64,000 nt of DNA from Nematostella vectensis (taxonomy: Eukaryota > Cnidaria > Anthozoa > Actiniaria > Edwardsiidae), in assembly GCF_932526225.1 (NCBI RefSeq), contig NC_064042.1, positions 4,509,001 to 4,573,000 on the forward strand, in the 5' to 3' direction. Numbering within the stretch: position 1 is the stretch's first letter; each line of letters opens with the position of its first letter. Of the stretch, positions 1 to 9,821 are shown piece after piece. Below the pieces are notes generated by a model. That model saw nothing but the letters and a program-made list of their open reading frames with translations, was not told the DNA's origin and made no database searches. The position numbers and the translations under genes are program-made.

Positions 1-528
1 ATCATTGATGCTTTGATCTTTGGATCAGCAAATCCAAAAGTCTAATCAAAGCTGCTCGAGCATGACAACTCACTAACACTAGACAAGGGTATCGATATAG
101 CACGCACCGTTGAAGCAACTCAAGCGCAGTTGGCAGACATAAGGGCAGGGCACCCAGTCACAGCAGTTAATGCTATGAAGCAATCTAGTACTCACAAAAA
201 AACCCAGACCCAGTCTCACAGTGCAGCATGTGGAAATTGTGGTACTAAGCATGATATGTCAGCAAGGTCTCTTTGCCCAGCTTACAATTGTGAATGTAAG
301 TCATGTCACAAGCTCCACCACTGGGAAAGAGTATGTAAATCTAAAAGCAAGCCCCAACCATCTAAAGTCCAACACAAGGGGAAACCCAACAAGGGCAAAT
401 TTAGCAAGAAAATTCACACCATTGATGAAAGTGATTCTCAAGAGCCCCCTGCATCCCAATTGTATTATAACTCGATTGCAATTGATAATATTGTTAAGGG
501 CGAAACCCAAGCCATAGTGAATCTGTGA
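1..528 (+). pseudogene. Gypsy-A gag, C-terminal part, copy 1
   Basis: Frame 1 reads from the window edge as the capsid end and nucleocapsid of gag. A TAA at 43-45 interrupts it where the second copy has a CAA codon. Near the end there is a zinc knuckle of the form CX2CX4HX4C (CKSCHKLHHWERVC), preceded by another cysteine pair (CGNCGTKH), followed by a lysine-rich stretch typical of RNA-binding nucleocapsid. The frame ends at a TGA at 526-528, just before the protease frame, which is shifted by +1. Gag is the particle-forming and RNA-packaging protein of LTR retrotransposons. This copy is truncated by the window edge and broken. Confidence 0.85.
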
Positions 529-3500
529 AATTGACTCTGGTCAAGTCACGCAACAACTGCCATGCAAGATAGGCACGGGTGCTGAGGGAAACATCCTCCC
601 CATTGGTTCATACACACAGCTACACCCAGACACACCCCGAGACCAAGACGGTCGACCCCAAGGTTTGAAACCATCAAACACCAAAATAACAGCTTTTGGT
701 GGACACATAATAGAACAGTATGGAACATGTTTGTTATCATTATCACATGGTGACATTAACAAGTGTGCTTTTCATGTCGTTAACACAGAAGGTCCTATCA
801 TACTAGGTCTACCGACATGCAGTGACATGAAGCTAGTTACTCTAAACCATGGCATTACAGCTAAACCAGCCTCAGCGGCAACAGCTCTAGCATCTATGGA
901 TCACCCAACAGATAAGTCTTCACTTCTCAGTGAGCACGCCGAATGTTTTAAGGGCATAGGATGTTTTGAGGGGGAATTTCACATTACCCTAGACCCTGCT
1001 GTACCACCTGTAGTCCACCCCCCAAGGAGGGTCCCTGAAGCTCTTCAACAACCCCTGAAAAAAGAGCTTGACAGTCTTGAAGCACAAGGTATCATTGCCA
1101 AGGTCACTGAACCAACAGAATGGGTGAACTCTCTTGTTTGCGTCACAAAACCCAACGGAACTCTTAGGCTCTGCTTAGACCCTAAGGACTTAAACAAGGC
1201 CATTAAGCGCCCCCACCATCACACCCCTACCATTGACGAGGTCCTGTCTAAGCTTAATGGAGCGCAATACTTCTCTATTGTGGATGTTCGTAGTGGTTAT
1301 TGGAACATTAAGCTTGACCTTGAGAGCTCCTTGTGTACCACATTCAACTCACCACATGGCAGATACCGTTTCTGTCAACTCCCATTTGGTTTAATTTGTG
1401 CTCAGGATGTCTTTCAGCGCAAGGTTGACGAGACCTTCGGCGACCCCCCTGGCGTGACTGGAATCGCAGACGACATCATCATCTATGGCAAAACTCGTGC
1501 CGAGCACGACAGTAATCTGAAGGCTGTCATGCAGCGTGCTCATGAAACTGGTATACGGTTTAACCCTGACAAGTGCAAAATCGCTTGCACTGAGCTGTCA
1601 TTCTTCGGACATGTCATCAGCTCCTCTGGCTTAAAAGTCGACCCAAAGAAGATTGAAGCCATCATCAACATGGACCCCTCTACGAGCCTGACAGATCTGC
1701 AGACCTTCCTAGGAATGGTGCAGTTCCTCAGTCGCTTCATTCCTAACCTTTCCTCAATTTCAGCAGTGCTCTGGGATCTCGCCAAGAGCAGCAGTGATTT
1801 CCAGTGGCACACACAACACCAGGCAGCAGTTGTACAGATCAAGCAGCTCATCACCTCCCCAGGCTCCCTCCAGTACTTCGACGGTCGTAAGCCTGTGACC
1901 ATACAGGTAGACGCGTCATCTAAAGGCCTAGGTGCTACTCTTCTCCAGGAAAAAGGGCCAGTGGAGGACCGGAGCAAGCTCTTGACTGAGACTGAACAGC
2001 GCTACTCAAACATCGAGAGAGAAATGCTAGCCGTTGTGCATGGTCTCGAGAAATTTCACTACTATGTATATGGCAGGCATGTCACAGTCCAGTCTGACCA
2101 CAAGCCACTAGAGGCAATCTTTAAGAAACATATCTCTAGTGCACCACCCCGCATCGCACGAATGATGCTCCACATTCAGAAATATGATGCAAACATCAAG
2201 TACGTCCCTGGGAAGGAGATACCATTGGCCGACGCGCTTTCACGCCTGAATCATTGTCCTGCCGACATCATTCCCGACCTCGATGTCTTAATACATGAGC
2301 TCCATTTGCATTTGCATCTGAACGCAAGTCCCACTAGAGTGCGACAAATCCAGGCAGAGACCGCGAAGGATCCAGCCCTAACCTCACTCCTATCGATCGT
2401 CAGCAATGGTTGGCCTGAGAAGAGATCAGAGTGTCCGCCCCACCTTCACGGCTATTGGAACTATCGTGATGAGATCAGTCTCCGATCCTCAAGGGCAGCC
2501 GCATCATTATTCCAAAGACCCTACAGGCTGACGTCCTCAAGCAACTCCACTACGCCCACCAAGGTTCTGAAAAATGCAAGCTACGCGCAAAGGGCTCCTT
2601 CTTCTGGACAAACATCAACACAGACATCGAAGACATGGTGAAGAGTTGCGCCCCTTGTCAGAGAAACGCAAGGATGAACACCAAAGAGCCATTGACACCG
2701 CACGACGTGCCGTCCAAGCCGTGGCACACCCTTGGCTCGGATTTGTTCTTCTGGAACAATGCATGGTACTTGCTCGTCGCAGATTACTACAGCAAGTTCC
2801 CATTGGTCCGCAAACTAAACGATGTTAGGTCTGAGACCGTCATCAAGCACATGAAGTCTATCTTTGAAGAGAACGGAATCCCCGAGAAGCTGATCACCGG
2901 ACACGACACGCAGTACACTTCATCGATATTTGGCGACTTCAGCAAAACATATGGATTTGAACATACGTCCACAAGTCCATACCACTCCCAAGCTAATGGT
3001 TTCATCGAAAGGAACGTGCAAACCGTCAAGAATGTGCTTCAGAAATGCAATGGGTCAAATTCTGATCCACACCTAGCCATGCTGTGCCTCCGCACCACAC
3101 CGATCGACCATAATCTGCCCTCACCTGCAGAACTCCTGAATGGCCGAGTCCATCAGTCTAACCTACCTGGAGTTTCCAGAACAGCTAGGCTGGACTCAAA
3201 GGTAGACCATGATGCCAACTCCAAGCTACAAGCCAGACAGGACTTACAGAAACTCTACTATGACAGATCATCGAAGGAACTTCCACCACTTCCACCCGGT
3301 AGTAATGTGTCAGTATTCAACCCACACAACAAGAAGTGGGAACCCGGCACGGTATGCAGTCAGAGGTCAGCTCCTAAGTCTTATACTGTTGAGTTGTCAA
3401 CAGGTAGTAGGTTCACACGGAATCGAAACACCTACGGCCATCAGCGGTACCTGCTGAGAAGCCTACCGATCATCCAGATATTCCTGTTGATGGTGATACA

Positions 3501-3555
3501 GCACAGTCAACATCCAGTGATGGTCCGAGCCTCGCAGCAGGAAAGGCTACAGTAG
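521..3555 (+). pseudogene. Gypsy-A pol: protease, reverse transcriptase, RNase H, integrase (frameshifted), copy 1
   Basis: One frame runs from about 521 to 2641. It starts with an aspartic protease in which the usual DTGA core reads GTGA (about 572-583), so the catalytic aspartate is absent. The reverse transcriptase follows, with LPFGL and the catalytic ADDI motif (about 1470), then RNase H with QVDASSKGLGA (about 1907) and SDHKPLEA. Near 2480 the frame slips. The integrase continues in another frame (2635-3555) with the zinc-binding CAPC pair, a DYYSKFP stretch, the second acidic position in GHDTQY, and NGFIERNVQ carrying the glutamate. The H-H half of the integrase zinc site is readable only in the shifted frame. 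The same slip is present in copy 2, so it predates the separation of the two copies. Confidence 0.9.
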
Positions 3556-3795
3556 AGCCTCCAATCATCGCAAGCCCCCAGCCTTTGCGTCGCTCAGCTC
3601 GAAACATCAAGCCGCCTGACAGACTGAGCTTGTAGAACACTTGATATGTTTAAGCAAGCATGATTTCACAACACTTATTTTGTCTTGCTACTGTTTGATA
3701 CACTGTCAACTTTGGACATTGCTATACCTGATTAGCATTATCAGTTTAGAGACACTGAACATTGATTGTAATAGTTTACTTAGGAAAAAGGGGGA

Positions 3796-3918
3796 TGTCA
3801 TGGTATCCCTGTGGTATTCATTAATTAGCATAAACACATGTGCTAGAACCAACCATCTTGAATGGTACACACAAAGCTAGAAGCTCTATTAAAAGGTTGA
3901 GTTACCAGAACCATAACA
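3796..3918 (+). repeat. Gypsy-A 3' LTR, copy 1 (123 bp)
   Basis: It begins TGTCATGG directly after the purine tract AGGAAAAAGGGGGA and ends CCATAACA, with TG...CA ends. It carries a TATA-like TATTAAAAGG. It is nearly identical to the LTRs at 11691, 21531 and 29046. At 123 bp it is short for a Ty3/gypsy LTR. CTCAA, the target duplication, follows it. Confidence 0.95.
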
Positions 3919-4080
3919 CTCAATATTATTAGTTAGCTATAATATTAAAATTTTCATACTGTCTTATTTAACTAACACATATCTGGTGAAGAGCCACCTG
4001 GTGGAAACGCATACATTATTCCATTATTATACTAATTTTGTAATTATTATTGAATGACTTAATTCAATCATGTGTCATAC

Positions 4081-6170
4081 CTGGTCTCAGTTCAGCAGCT
4101 CGGTGAAGTAGGATTGTTTCCCAATCTATGGCCGCTTGTCTAGCAAATAGCTCTTTCTCCTTTGGGTCTGAAATCATTGTGTGGTGCAATGCGCCTGTGA
4201 TGTCACATGGTTTGTCATGCAACCAGTGCATAGCGGTGGCAGAGAAGCCTAAAGTCACGCTATTGGCTGGCAGGCATTGACTGAAGAAGCTGGTCCCAGA
4301 CGCTGTCATGAAGACATTTTTGAAATCCATGAGGTAGCTTCGAGGTCCAGGAATCAGCCCTAAAATTCATAATAAGAATTGTTAGCTATCACCCTCTTTG
4401 CAGCTGGAATGCTGAATTACGAGAGCATAGATAAAATGTGATTGAGGTATAAAAAGTACCTCAGGCTATTGTCCTTTTGACTCATATCTGATCACAGAAC
4501 ACATTAAGATTGAAATTGATTTTAAGATGGCATTAACAGAATTTTCCACTTTTATATGCAATATTATGGTATTCTAATTTTGGATGTGAATATATGGTAA
4601 AAGGGGAGGGCCCCTTATCACACCCTTTCATATTTGCAGTAACTGCAGTACTAATTTGATTAGATCTGATTGAATTGTGTTTTATCGACACATACACCTA
4701 CAATCTGTAACAAAACTAATGGGACACTTTCCCTCCCCCTTCCTCAATGTTGGAGGGCAAATGATCACCTTGCTACTGCTTGTGTTCTGAGCTGAAAAAT
4801 CGCCTCTAACCAATATTAATAGGGGGGAGAGGGTTGGTGGTTGTTCGTATGGGAAGTGTCCCACTTACTTTTGTTGTGGTTTGTAGGTATCGATATCTAT
4901 TTGGCCATACATGTACCTTGCAGCCTCATGAATACAGACTTAAAATCATTAACAGGCTGGTCTTCATATACAATATGGATGGGCATCTTCTCGTCATTCT
5001 CCCGCAGTAACTTGACTAAAGCATACATAAGGGGCATTGATGTCCCTCCATCGGCACAACCATAGTCGACTATGGTGAATGTTGAGTCTTTGGGCGTGGC
5101 TGTTGTTGATGCCGCCTTTAGTACAAGAGGCAGAGCCTTTTCAATGACATCATAACAGCCTTTTGAGTTATCAGAGTAGAACCCGGAGCCATCAGAACCA
5201 TATGGAATATGGCTGTGGGGTTTCTATGGAACATTAAATAAAGAACCATATTTACAAACATTTATACGTAGAACAATGTCGAGAAAAGTATCTTCTTATA
5301 GCAATTTAGTGGTTTGTGTGATAGCAAATTGTTATGCAAGTCTTTATGATTTGCTTTTGTTGGTAGTTACAATGCTTTTCTGAGAATGCATCTATAACTT
5401 GCAGACGGTGCTAGCTAGATATATACCCGGTGGTTCAATCGATAAAAATCAATATCAGAAAACCAATCGATAAATCCAAATAAATCAATAATCTTAATTA
5501 ATTGATATCCATTGGATCAGAAAATCGGTAATAATCGATACTCACATGATACTGCCCAATTTGTCAATCAATTATATCGACTACATCGATGAATATTGAT
5601 CTCTCTGTATATTATAAGTTGGCTGAGCACAAGTAAGTTAGAATGCATGATTTGCTACATCTCTTCAAACTTCAGCAATAATTTGTTACAAGTAGTGTAG
5701 TATACACTATGTACACTGGATTAACTGTTGGTATTATTTTACGGACTGACTGCAACAATGATTTCACTACTACAAGTTAATTGTGTAGCATCCATAAACA
5801 TTATTCTGGACGGCTGTGGCAATAACTACTGTGGCTACTTTGGCTATTACTAATTGGTGTTGGTTCCTTATTTTTCACGTTTTGTTTGCACATTTGGATT
5901 AAAAATCTCTCAGAATTGTCTTATCAGGTTAACCGAAAAATTGATACTTATCGATTGAACTCACAATTATTTTGCAATCGATTATTATCGATTGCCGATA
6001 AAATTAGTTAATTTTATCGATTAGAATCGATTAATATCGATGATCGGTTCTATCGATTGAACACCCCGGGTATATAGCAGGTTAGCAAGTAGCATTCGTT
6101 GCTTAGCTATTCCTTAGACCTTTTTAAAGTTGCTCGAGTAGGTACTTACATATTCACTGTCAGTAGACAT
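4081..6170 (-). CDS. SABATH-type SAM-dependent methyltransferase, copy A (exons 1-3; 3' exons outside window)
   Basis: The exons on the minus strand are 6150-6170 (ATG, MSTDSEY), 4917-5223 and 4081-4359, with GT/AG junctions and matching phases. Exon 2 carries the SAM-binding motif IVDYGCADGGTSMPLM and then VYEDQPVNDFKSVF, both typical of the SABATH/Methyltransf_7 family. Exon 3 carries SFFSQCLPANSVTLGFSA and MHWLHDKP, the family's substrate-pocket segment. Known members move a methyl group from SAM to small carboxylates or ring nitrogens; the substrate here is unknown. An in-frame upstream ATG at 6320 would lengthen the N-terminus by 50 residues, but the downstream start is preferred because it gives a family-like N-terminus. 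Intron 3 is entered by Gypsy-A, so exons 4-6 must lie left of position 1. The visible part has no stop or frameshift. Confidence 0.8.
5426..6070. mobile_element. ATCGAT-rich TIR element in unit 1 (intron 1 of methyltransferase A)
   Basis: The block is full of ATCGAT words. It starts TATATACCCGGTGGTTCAAT and ends ATTGAACACCCCGGGTATATA, so the ends are imperfect inverted repeats flanked by TATA-type sequence. It has no coding capacity. Copies lie at the same place in units 2 and 3. It is best read as a non-autonomous DNA transposon that predates the duplications. Confidence 0.65.
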
Positions 6171-6691
6171 TGTTTTGAACGTCACGGCAGGTTTATAGAT
6201 TGCAGTTTGTTTGAGTAAAATCGGACGTGTTCCAGGGACGGGATCTTTGCAGTCTTGCGTGACAGATTCCCGCTCATTATGGGGCTCCTGTGGTGAAATC
6301 CCCTGAAGATGGAAATGCATGCTGGGTCGGCCCCACCTACTGATGGGGGAACGGACACGAGTGACTGCAAGAGGCTAAGCGAATTTCGGCCTGAATTTAT
6401 ATACGAAAATACGAGAAAATGAATGGTGGGCAAAAGATTACTAACACTTTTTTTCTTTATCCATAACATACAGTATTGGAAATGTAGTTTCTACATTTAT
6501 ACGGGATTTCCTGGTTCCACAACGGAAAAACCTGTACAAGAAACATATGGTGCACGATTTAGGGGACAAAATTCCCGTGGCTTCGTGTGTCAGGTCCTGA
6601 CACCCTGACAATTCTTGGGTTGCAAATGAGGTAACATCCACCTCATTAGATATGCCAAAGTTGAAGTGGTGGTCAAAACAGACACGCGAAG

Positions 6692-6931
6692 ATGGTTGTC
6701 TACATTTCGTACAAGTGCCGTGCACCTGTTAAAATGTCATATATTTGCGCTGTTTTCGAGTCTACAAATCAATCTATCCAAAAAAGGGAAGGTTTTTCAG
6801 GGTTCTGCGGAAATTTTAACGAAAAGGCGAAAGAAACTACAGAACAACGGCGTGAAAAGCTGCAACATTCGTCTCCAAATGAAAAGGAGCCGAGTCGAAA
6901 GTCGCAAGAGTTTCCATTAATTAGTTTGTGA
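6692..6931 (+). pseudogene. Possible THAP-like zinc-finger exon fragment, unit 1
   Basis: A 79-codon open frame starts at ATG 6692. It contains CAVFESTNQS (CAVFECTNQS in unit 2, giving the C-X4-C pair of a THAP domain) followed by KAKETTEQRREK, which resembles the charged helix found in many THAP domains. The second half of the domain (C-X2-H) is absent here. In this copy the second cysteine has changed to serine. It could be an exon, a relic of a P-element-like transposase, or chance. Confidence is low because no partner exon joins it clearly. Confidence 0.3.
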
Positions 6932-7216
6932 AAGGTATGAAAATCATCCCAATGTCGTGTTTGGTGTTGTAAGTAATTCTGAAATGTGTACTTACGCTCT
7001 AAATATTAAAATCCCTTTTTGTCACACGTAGCCCAAGGCTACTGTCAATAGTTTATAAAGGAATGTATGGGGGATTTAAGATGCTTAACTATGTTCTCGG
7101 TGTATTTAATGCACTCAAACTTTCTTTTCGGTCAGTTGGCAGAAGTCTTGTTGAGGAACGTTTTTCATTTTTGCGCCCACCCTCCTCCTTGGTGGCAGTT
7201 TTGTCATTTACTGGGG

Positions 7217-7540
7217 GGGGGGGGGGTGAATAGGGGTATGTAAATCCGCCGATCCGCAACATTTTCGGGGCAAATCCGTGGATCCCCAGATATTTTTAGA
7301 TCCGCCTGGTTTGACAGATAAACAATAGCATCGATTGAAATTCATTAAAAATCCGAAATTTGGCCGTCAAAGCAGTCAAAATCCGAAATCCGTGCCCAAA
7401 TTGTCAACAGATCCTTGATCCGCCGTATTTCCAAGATCCGCCAATCCTCTGAAATAGTCATCTAAATCCATAATCCGTGAGCATTTTGGGGCAGAATCCG
7501 CCGATCCGCGAATCTATTCCCCCCCCCTTAACTCTATGTA
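7217..7540. repeat. GATCCGC-rich interspersed repeat, unit 1
   Basis: Words such as GCCGATCCGC and AATCCG recur about fifteen times. The outer ends are a G run followed by TGAATAG on the left and GAATCTATTC followed by a C run on the right, which is a weak inverted repeat. No coding frame is seen. In unit 2 only the left part (about 16490-16600) survives; the rest is replaced by a TTAA-flanked element. Confidence 0.55.
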
Positions 7541-8097
7541 TGGTATCAGTTGCATGCTTACTGTCTCCACATCTCTCATTCCATATCTTAACTTACTCAA
7601 CTTAGGAAAGTAGGTTTGCAGTGATGACATGATGACATGTCCCCTCTGATAACTTTTCAGATTGGTGGTATGAAAATATGTTTAAATAATATTTCAGTTT
7701 GAAAGGAGCTTATGATGCTGTTTTCTATTAAGGTCTTAACAATAATTATTAATTATTAATTATTAATTAATAATTATTTATTAAAATACAGGAGAAAATG
7801 CCTTGAAAGGGCCTTTTGGGTCCTAAACCGTTGAAAGTCCTGGCTACACCACTGAGGTTGTAGAGAAGTAGAGAGGTCTCGTATTGTTATGACACCTCTG
7901 CAAACTCGTTCCTGAGAATAACTTGGTACTTTTATTAGTTGTGTCATTGTATGATTCTAGATTTTCGATGCTATTGAGTTTCAAGTACACACTGATGAAG
8001 AGGCAGTTGCCTCAAAGTATCTTCTTTTTAGCAACTTTGTATGTTAACAAGTGCTACCAGCCACTACTGACAACACCTCATTGCATTCTTTTACAGA

Positions 8098-8632
8098 ATG
8101 GTGTCAGGGGTGTGAGGACCTCTACAGACAAACTAGGTAGATTTTACTCATCCCTAGTTGTCAGGAGTGTCAGGGGTGTCAGGAACTCTACAGACAAACT
8201 AGGTAGATTTTACTCATCCCTAGTTGTCAGGAGTGTCAGGGATGTCAGGACCTCTACAGACAAACTAGGTAGATTTCACTCATCCCTGTTGTCAGGAGTG
8301 TCAGGGATGTCAGGACCTCTACAGACAAACTAGGTAGATTTCACTCATCCCTGTTGTCAGGAGTGTCAGGGATGTCAGGACCTCTACAGACAAACTAGGT
8401 AGATTTCACTCATCCCTAGTTGTCAGGAGTGTCAGGACCTCTACAGACAAACTAGGTAGATTTCACTCATCCCTAGTTGTCAGGAGTGTCAGGGATGTCA
8501 GGACCTCTACAGACAAACTAGGTAGATTTCACTCATCCCTGTTGTCAGGAGTGTCAGGGATGTCAGGACCTCTACAGACAAACTAGGTAGATTTTACTCA
8601 TCCCTCGTTGTCAGGAGTGTCAGCATCTCTAA
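8098..8632. repeat. Minisatellite with CTCTACAGACAAACTAGGTA core, unit 1
   Basis: About eight tandem copies of a 60-75 bp unit are built of the core CTCTACAGACAAACTAGGTA, a TTTTACTCATCCCTAG stretch and GTGTCAGG words. Unit length varies because the GTGTCAGG part is itself repeated. Unit 2 has its own version (17980-18470) with a different copy order, so the array has changed since the duplication. The open frames across it are by-products of the periodicity. Confidence 0.9.
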
Positions 8633-8639
8633 AAAAAGA

Positions 8640-9821
8640 CTAATAGATTTCATTCAGCATTATTTGTGATATAAAAAAAACTTAAGCAAATTCACATGCC
8701 TATTTTATTAAGGCAAATTGATTACAAACTGTTTTAGGTTGCATAGAGTTCATGTTCACTGTATACCTCAATAATATTATCGTACCTCCAAGTGATATCC
8801 GGAATTTGATACAAGTTTCTGATAGCAAAAGCTAGTATACTTCCTTAACGTTCTTACGGCTTTCCTGTGGTGTTAAGGGTTCCCTGTGAAAGATCGCCTC
8901 CAAAAAGCCGGTGTTCATCAACCAATCCCAACCATTTATTTTAGAAAATTACTGAAATGAAGGTGTCAGGGTGTCAGGACTGACAAACAAGAAAAGGGAG
9001 AAAATCGTTTCCTAAATCTTGCATGGCATCACAAGAAAGTGTTGATGATAAGCCTGGTAAAATGCAAGAGCTTAGAAAATACATATAGCTATCTTGGAGA
9101 TAAAAGCGCACTCTTCTCGACGATATTAATTGAGTTATTTTAGCATCAAACGACGGCGTTGCTAGTATGTAGTAACATTTGCCGGAAAAAGAGGGGGGAG
9201 GGGGAGGGGATTTTACATAATGGAACGTGTGTTCGGGGGAGGGAAAGATTGGAAAGATTTGCTTGACTTTCAGTGATGTGACTGTACCGATAGAGCAGAT
9301 ATCATGCAAAACACTACTTCTAAAAAGTAATTTCCTCATTGTAAAATTATCACCTTTGCCCTTATTTTAATGTTAATTTTCTTTCATTTCATTGTGTCGT
9401 TTTAATGTACAAATCTTGAGTCATAAGTCCTTTTACCAGTTGATTTATATACACGTTAACTTGTGTAGCAGCCATCAGTCTAATAGGACTCAGGCCTTGT
9501 TTACACTGATATGTAGTAGTTCAGATCCCAGAAAGGGCTAGCTCTAAAGGGGTTGGTCACCAGGCCAAATTGATAAACAGTGAACATCTATTAACCCCCC
9601 CCCCCCCCCTCACTTAGGGAGGTATCTTTACTTGATTAGTTCACATGGGCAAAAATTGTCCTAAGGAATGCTCTACCGCGTTGGGTAAATAGGCAAATAA
9701 AAACACTGTTCCCAATCACAAGATAATGCTTTAATTGAACTTTTGACTAGACACACTGCTTGAGTAAGTTACTAACTAGTTGTAATAATCATAAAAACAG
9801 TTCATATAAAAAGCCTGATCA
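8640..9821. other. Intergenic stretch between the minisatellite and methyltransferase B
   Basis: No supported gene is seen. The stretch is nearly the same in unit 2 (18475-19660), including a C homopolymer at 9594-9610. A 121-codon minus-strand frame at 8974-9339 is open in both units, but the whole block is almost identical, so this says nothing about selection. Unit 3 keeps only the part matching about 9035-9440. Confidence 0.6.

Larger units (their letters stand above)
1..3918 (+). mobile_element. Ty3/gypsy LTR retrotransposon, Gypsy-A copy 1 (5' part outside window)
   Basis: The internal region and 3' LTR of a Ty3/gypsy element are seen. From left to right it has the end of gag with a CCHC knuckle, protease, reverse transcriptase, RNase H, integrase, a purine-rich tract before position 3796, and a short LTR. 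It matches the element at 25688-29168 almost base for base. The sequence right of its LTR (CTCAATATT) is the same as that right of the other Gypsy-A copies, so it sits at the homologous site in a duplicated unit, in intron 3 of methyltransferase copy A. The 5' LTR and most of gag lie left of the window. Several lesions show it is dead. Confidence 0.95.

Noticed and set aside
1540..1977. 145-codon minus-strand frame across Gypsy-A pol
   Set aside because: Shadow of the RT/RNase H frame on the other strand.
8098..8632. Plus-strand frame with repeated STDKLGRFYSSLVVRS, considered as a repeat protein
   Set aside because: The frame breaks between units and the unit 2 array has a different length and order; better explained as a minisatellite.
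8974..9339. 121-codon minus-strand frame, also open at 18810-19175
   Set aside because: Both copies lie in nearly identical duplicated DNA, so shared openness is no evidence of coding. No domain, and the proline run comes from a purine-rich low-complexity tract.
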